Below, one piece after another: positions 6,547 to 9,639 of a stretch of 9,639 nucleotides of DNA. The stretch's first letter is position 1. The number at the start of each line of letters is the position of its first letter. The notes beneath the pieces are model-generated. The model did no database searches. It had not been told where the DNA came from and saw only the letters and a list, made by a program, of their open reading frames with translations. Source of the stretch: Caldivirga sp. UBA161 (GTDB taxonomy: Archaea; Thermoproteota; Thermoprotei; Thermoproteales; Thermocladiaceae); contig NZ_DAXS01000048.1 of assembly GCF_002506515.1 (NCBI RefSeq), forward strand, positions 391-10,029. Reading direction: 5' to 3'. Made by a program: the position numbers and the translations under genes.

Positions 6547-6826
6547 GCCTCCTCCTCAACTCCCTACAGACATCACTTAGGTTAAGCCCCATAACTCTCA
6601 GTAGGACTAGTAGGTGGTACATGAGGTCAGCTGACTCCCTAATAACCCAATCCTTATCCTTAGCCATAGCCGCTACAGCAACCTCAACAGCCTCCTCACC
6701 AACCTTCTTACTAATTAAGCTAACTCCACCCACGTAGAGTGAGTAAGTGTAGCTCCCCTGCCTCCTAGTCCTAATCCTATCATCAATCACACCCTCCAGC
6801 ACCTTAAGGAAGTCGCAATCATCCAC
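6524..6826 (-). CDS. hisE: Phosphoribosyl-ATP pyrophosphatase
   Basis: HisE hydrolyses phosphoribosyl-ATP to phosphoribosyl-AMP and pyrophosphate, the second step of the pathway. It is a 100-residue all-helical MazG-like protein. Metal-binding acidic residues are visible in KKVGEEAVEVA (Glu44, Glu45, Glu48) and in ESADLMYHLLVLL (Glu64, Asp67). The C-terminal GEGEGGG-like tail is produced by the G-rich sequence overlapping the hisH start. The GTG start at 6826 is the only start after an in-frame TGA and sits about 24 bases from a TATA box, so the mRNA is probably leaderless. It is the first gene of hisE-hisH and is not fused to HisI. Confidence 0.94.
   Translation of the reverse strand: MDDCDFLKVLEGVIDDRIRTRRQGSYTYSLYVGGVSLISKKVGEEAVEVAVAAMAKDKDWVIRESADLMYHLLVLLRVMGLNLSDVCRELRRRHEGEGGG
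6548..6557 (-). promoter_or_regulatory. Ribosome-binding site of hisH
   Basis: The minus strand reads GAGGAGGAGG inside the end of hisE, encoding its Arg-rich tail. The upstream part lies four bases before the ATG at 6546, and the downstream part lies seven bases before the GTG at 6540. It therefore supports translation of hisH from within hisE but does not settle which start is used. Confidence 0.5.
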
Positions 6827-6845
6827 TAGGCATCATTGGGTAACA

Positions 6846-6853
6846 CTATAAAT
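6846..6853 (-). promoter_or_regulatory. TATA box of hisE-hisH
   Basis: The minus strand reads ATTTATAG, centred about 24 bases before the hisE GTG at 6826. This predicts transcription starting at or within a base or two of the start codon. No ribosome-binding site precedes the GTG. Confidence 0.6.
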
Positions 6854-7367
6854 GCTTTCCCAAATAATCCAAAAGGGTGGAGCAGCCTAACAGCGGTAAA
6901 AATTAAGCCCCTGGAATGAAGTTAATGAAAGCTTAACGAATGCGAGCGTTAGGGGTTTAATATGCTGGGTAACATTAACAGCACCTTAATAAGATTTAAT
7001 GATTTAATTAACGTTAACGGCAACGTTACCTTAATTTCCCTTGAATTCACTGGAATGTACCAGGTTTACAGAATACTCAACACGGTGCTTAGAACTAACC
7101 AGTACATCTTCAGATTCAGTAACCTAACCCTAATTAATGAGTCAGCTTACGTATACTGCTATACGGTGCCAAACAAATCATCTACACCACTGCCGCATTA
7201 GTGGTGAATGCAATTGTACGGTTACATTAAGGATTATTAATCATTCATGCTGGTAAATTACAGTGTATGATCCTGGAGCAGTATTGAATTGGTTCTTAGG
7301 CGTGGTATTGTATCAGGGTTAAGGTAAGCCATGATTCTTCATGATGTATGCAGTGGATTTACGAGTA
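6854..7367. other. Intergenic region between hisE and hisD
   Basis: About 510 bases lie between the hisE promoter and the hisD stop. The region contains a potential bulged hairpin (6905-6958), an unrecognised 79-codon plus-strand frame (6962-7201) and, in another frame, a further open stretch interrupted by one stop (7179-7322). No tRNA, C/D-box RNA or insertion-sequence end was recognised. The pattern suggests a small surface protein gene or its decayed remains. Confidence 0.5.
6962..7201 (+). CDS. Hypothetical 79-residue protein rich in N-glycosylation sequons, possibly a decayed gene
   Basis: The frame encodes 79 residues with no recognised domain. It is rich in Asn, Ile, Leu, Thr and Tyr and has five N-X-S/T sequons (Asn6, 21, 54, 59 and 71), the make-up of an archaeal surface or secreted domain, but it lacks a signal peptide and membrane helix. 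No convincing promoter or ribosome-binding site fits the ATG; an A/T-rich box at about 6897-6905 would start RNA near 6927. An in-frame TAG lies four codons before the ATG. Downstream in another frame (7179-7322), similar-looking sequence continues through one TAA. A truncated, frameshifted surface protein gene is a reasonable alternative to an intact small gene. It converges on hisD. Confidence 0.25.
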   Translation: MLGNINSTLIRFNDLINVNGNVTLISLEFTGMYQVYRILNTVLRTNQYIFRFSNLTLINESAYVYCYTVPNKSSTPLPH

Positions 7368-8567
7368 TTATTCTTCATTAATCCAATTGACTAATGCCTC
7401 AGAATGCCTCCTAAACCCCTCCCTCAACCCCAGTATTGCCCCTAATTCACTAAGCCTCCCAGCCTCAGTCTTACTGGTGGGTTCAATGTAGGCTATTGGC
7501 TTCATGAAGTCCATGGGTGTTAAAACACCCCTCCACCTAGCTGAACCACCAGTGGGTAGGACGTGGCTTGGCCCAGCAATGTAATCCACTAGGGCTGAGG
7601 GGGCCATTATTGATACTGCGCCGGCATTCCTAATACCATCAATGGGTAATTCAAAACCCCAAATTGACGCATGTTCAGGTGCTAGCTCATTAATCAAGTC
7701 AACGCATTCACTGGGCCCATTAATTAACGTTGATAGGTATGGTGAGTTAGTTAACTTGCTTAACTCCTCCTCAATAGCCGTTAAGTAGCCTTCATTCCAG
7801 GTAGCTAACACGCCCACGGCGCCAGCATGCTCAAGCTGAGCAGCCAGGTCCAAGGCCACTGTGATTGGCTTAATGCTTGGGTCAGCGCAGGTTACTAATT
7901 CAGTGGGCCCCTCAACACCATCAATACCCACGTAGTTTGAAACCAGTAGCTTAGCTGCCTGCACGTAAACGTTACCTGGCCCAGCAATCTTATCCACTTT
8001 AGGCACTGACTCTGTACCGAAGGCTAATGCAGCCACTGCCTGAGCCCCACCAACCCTGAATACCCTAGCGTTCAGCCTTAATGCCACGTATGCTGTTTCA
8101 GGGTCAATTAAACCATCACGCCTAGGTGGTGTCACTGCGATTAATTCCTCAACCCCAGCTGCCTTAGCTAAAACCCCAGTCATAACCAGTGTTGAGAAGT
8201 AGCCCTTAGGCACATATAAGCCAACCCTACTTAAGGGCACCCACCTAACTCCCCTCCTTAAGCCCCTGTAATAATCCTCAATGTTACTTGGCTTAATCCT
8301 GTTGTTAAAGGACTCCACTGAGGCCACTGCCTCATCCAACGCCTCCTTAACCCTGGGTTCAATATTACTGGCTAACGCCATTAATTCGCTTGAACTTAAC
8401 TCAATGGAGCTTAACCTAACGCCATCTAGTTCACTTGTTAACCTAAGTAAAGCCTCATCACCATGCTCCTTAACATCATTAATAATGCCCCTAACCCTAT
8501 CAATGTATTGATCCATATTAGTTATTCTCCTTAAGAGGCTGGGCAATTCACTACTATTAACCCTCAC
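7368..8567 (-). CDS. hisD: Histidinol dehydrogenase
   Basis: HisD is a zinc enzyme that oxidises L-histidinol to L-histidine in two NAD-dependent steps, the last reactions of the pathway. The 399-residue protein has VGGAQAVAALAFGTESVPKV (172-191), KIAGPGN (193-199), GVEGPTE (217-223, usually GPSE), the zinc-site Gln244 and His247 in QLEH, the catalytic pair Glu298-His299 in LAPEHAS, the zinc-site Asp328 in VDYIAGPSHVLPTGG and His388 in FRRHSEAL. The segment usually reading VPGGxAxYPS is YVPKGYFST here, about two residues shorter. The overall length is a little under the usual 420-430. The GTG start at 8567 lies about 26 bases from a TATA-like element. It is monocistronic and divergent from hisC. 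Confidence 0.95.
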   Translation of the reverse strand: MRVNSSELPSLLRRITNMDQYIDRVRGIINDVKEHGDEALLRLTSELDGVRLSSIELSSSELMALASNIEPRVKEALDEAVASVESFNNRIKPSNIEDYYRGLRRGVRWVPLSRVGLYVPKGYFSTLVMTGVLAKAAGVEELIAVTPPRRDGLIDPETAYVALRLNARVFRVGGAQAVAALAFGTESVPKVDKIAGPGNVYVQAAKLLVSNYVGIDGVEGPTELVTCADPSIKPITVALDLAAQLEHAGAVGVLATWNEGYLTAIEEELSKLTNSPYLSTLINGPSECVDLINELAPEHASIWGFELPIDGIRNAGAVSIMAPSALVDYIAGPSHVLPTGGSARWRGVLTPMDFMKPIAYIEPTSKTEAGRLSELGAILGLREGFRRHSEALVNWINEE

Positions 8568-8588
8568 AATACCCCAGTGGGCCAGTGC

Positions 8589-8601
8589 TTAATAATATAT
8601 T
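8589..8601 (-). promoter_or_regulatory. TATA-like element of hisD
   Basis: The minus strand reads AATATATTATTAA in the hisD-hisC intergenic region, centred roughly 26-30 bases before the hisD GTG. The expected transcript is leaderless or nearly so. The start codons of hisD and hisC are only 77 bases apart, so both promoters may share regulatory sites. Confidence 0.5.
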
Positions 8602-8616
8602 GCGTTTTAGATAATA

Positions 8617-8624
8617 CTTATTTA
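8617..8624 (+). promoter_or_regulatory. TATA box of hisC
   Basis: CTTATTTA is centred about 24-25 bases before the GTG at 8645, which places the predicted transcription start at the hisC start codon. No ribosome-binding site is visible before the GTG. Confidence 0.5.
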
Positions 8625-8644
8625 GATTAATTAGTGGACCCCGA

Positions 8645-9639
8645 GTGGCTAGTGGGCGGTATTCATGGGCTAGAGTCCTCAGCATTGGCTTTTACGAGGA
8701 GCCTAATGTTGGTTTAAGTAAGTATAGGCTTCACTTCAATGAAAACCTATTCCTACCGAGGGAGTACTATGAATCAATTCTAGGCGTATTAATGGAACCT
8801 GATTTAATTAGGTACTACACTGAACCCCTTAACCCATCGTTAAATGAGCTCATAGCTAAGCACATTAATGCTAATGCCAATAATGTGTTTGCCGTTGCTG
8901 GCGGTGATGAGGGCCTTAGGCTCCTCATTCAGCTTACACTGCATGGTTCAGGCAGGCTACTGGTCATTGAGCCCACCTACTCAATGCCTAGGGCACTGGC
9001 TGAATCAATGAACATTAGGATTAAGGAGGTTACCCTTAAGCCCAGTTATGAATTGGATGTGGATGAGGTTATTAAGGTTGGTGGTGATGTCGACGTAGTG
9101 TACCTCTGTAATCCAAATAATCCAACAGGTAACTTATTCAATAGGGCTGACGTTGAGTACATTGCCTCAAGGCTTAGGGCACTCATCATTATTGATGAGG
9201 CCTACGCAGACTTCGCTGGGGTAACGTTAATGGATTTAACAAGGCACTACGATAACGTGGCGGTGGTTAGGACATTCTCCAAGGCCTGGGGCTTAGCTGG
9301 GCTTAGGGTTGGTTACGTGGTTGGCTCTGAAGTCATCATTAATGCCCTCAAGAGGATTTCCCTACCCCACAATATACCTTACCCATCAATAGCCATGTTA
9401 AGTAAAGCCCTTCAACTTAAGCACTACGTGGAGGAGAGTATTAGGAGGATGATTGAGGTTAGGGGGTTTATGATGAGGAGGATGAGTGAAATCGGCTTAA
9501 GGCCATTAAACTCAGTGGCCAATTTCATAACCTTCCACGCCTTAAGGCCAAATGCAGTTTATGAGGAATTATTCAAGAGGGGGTTCGTGCTTAGGAACCT
9601 AAGCGGTAAGGTACTCTGTGAGGACTGCCTAAGAACCAC
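8645..9639 (+). CDS. hisC: Histidinol-phosphate aminotransferase (3' end outside the window)
   Basis: HisC is a PLP enzyme that transfers an amino group from glutamate to imidazole-acetol phosphate, giving histidinol phosphate. The window holds 331 codons and no stop. Visible fold-type I landmarks are FNENLFLP (31-38), AGGDEGLRLL (85-94), PTYSMPRA (110-117), NPNNPTG (156-162), IIDEAYADF (182-190) and the PLP-lysine site TFSKAWGLAGLRVGY (210-224, Lys213). The final CEDCLRT matches the start of the C-terminal LRITxG region, so only a few residues to a few dozen should be missing. The GTG at 8645 was chosen because it fits the TATA spacing. Related class I/II aminotransferases look alike, but the his neighbours make hisC the best call. 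Confidence 0.9.
   Translation, partial: MASGRYSWARVLSIGFYEEPNVGLSKYRLHFNENLFLPREYYESILGVLMEPDLIRYYTEPLNPSLNELIAKHINANANNVFAVAGGDEGLRLLIQLTLHGSGRLLVIEPTYSMPRALAESMNIRIKEVTLKPSYELDVDEVIKVGGDVDVVYLCNPNNPTGNLFNRADVEYIASRLRALIIIDEAYADFAGVTLMDLTRHYDNVAVVRTFSKAWGLAGLRVGYVVGSEVIINALKRISLPHNIPYPSIAMLSKALQLKHYVEESIRRMIEVRGFMMRRMSEIGLRPLNSVANFITFHALRPNAVYEELFKRGFVLRNLSGKVLCEDCLRT

Noticed and set aside
6881..6960. tRNA or C/D-box RNA upstream of the 6962 ORF
   Set aside because: No cloverleaf, T-loop, RUGAUGA or CUGA boxes could be laid out; only a modest hairpin remains.
5544..8597. The word GCTTAATAAT near hisI (5544-5553, minus) and between hisD and hisC (8587-8596), with GCTTAATGAAT at hisG, as a shared his operator
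   Set aside because: GCTTAAT is frequent throughout this DNA, including inside genes (for example around 7868 and 8290), and its position relative to the TATA boxes is not constant.

Overview
The window looks like chromosomal DNA of a crenarchaeon, probably a member of the Thermoproteales such as Caldivirga or Vulcanisaeta. This placement is an inference. It rests on the dominance of AGG arginine codons, frequent GTG starts, TATA-like boxes about 24-26 bases ahead of the first codon of most transcription units (implying leaderless mRNAs), Shine-Dalgarno sequences only in front of genes inside operons, and the archaeal form of each protein. No RNA gene, insertion sequence or CRISPR array was seen.

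Layout. Positions 1-195 are non-coding apart from a short minus-strand remnant with membrane-like sequence. Positions 196-2160 (+) encode a HyuA-type hydantoinase/oxoprolinase subunit with no HyuB partner in the window. Next is a compact histidine operon, hisG-hisA-hisB-hisF (2258-5130, +), with every junction overlapping. hisI (5127-5513, -) converges on hisF and their stop codons overlap. A gap of about 415 bases (5514-5928) holds the hisI promoter and a candidate 36-residue membrane peptide. hisE-hisH form a minus-strand operon (6826 to 5929). A second gap (6854-7367) holds an unrecognised 79-codon frame rich in N-X-S/T sequons and possible signs of gene decay. hisD (8567 to 7368, -) and hisC (8645 to beyond the window end, +) are divergent and share a 77-base promoter region.

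How the genes fit together. HisG joins PRPP and ATP, HisE and HisI hydrolyse the product, HisA isomerises it, HisH-HisF form the imidazole ring, HisB dehydrates, HisC transaminates and HisD oxidises histidinol to histidine. Nine of the ten activities are present as separate genes in at least five transcription units. Only histidinol-phosphate phosphatase is not seen. HisG is the long form with a C-terminal regulatory domain, so feedback by histidine on the enzyme is likely.

The window is mostly an ordinary histidine locus. The most interesting points are a 7-codon upstream ORF at the predicted hisG transcription start whose stop codon overlaps the hisG ATG (TAATG), the missing phosphatase, the candidate leaderless membrane microprotein, and several substitutions at conserved positions in HisA, HisB and HisI.
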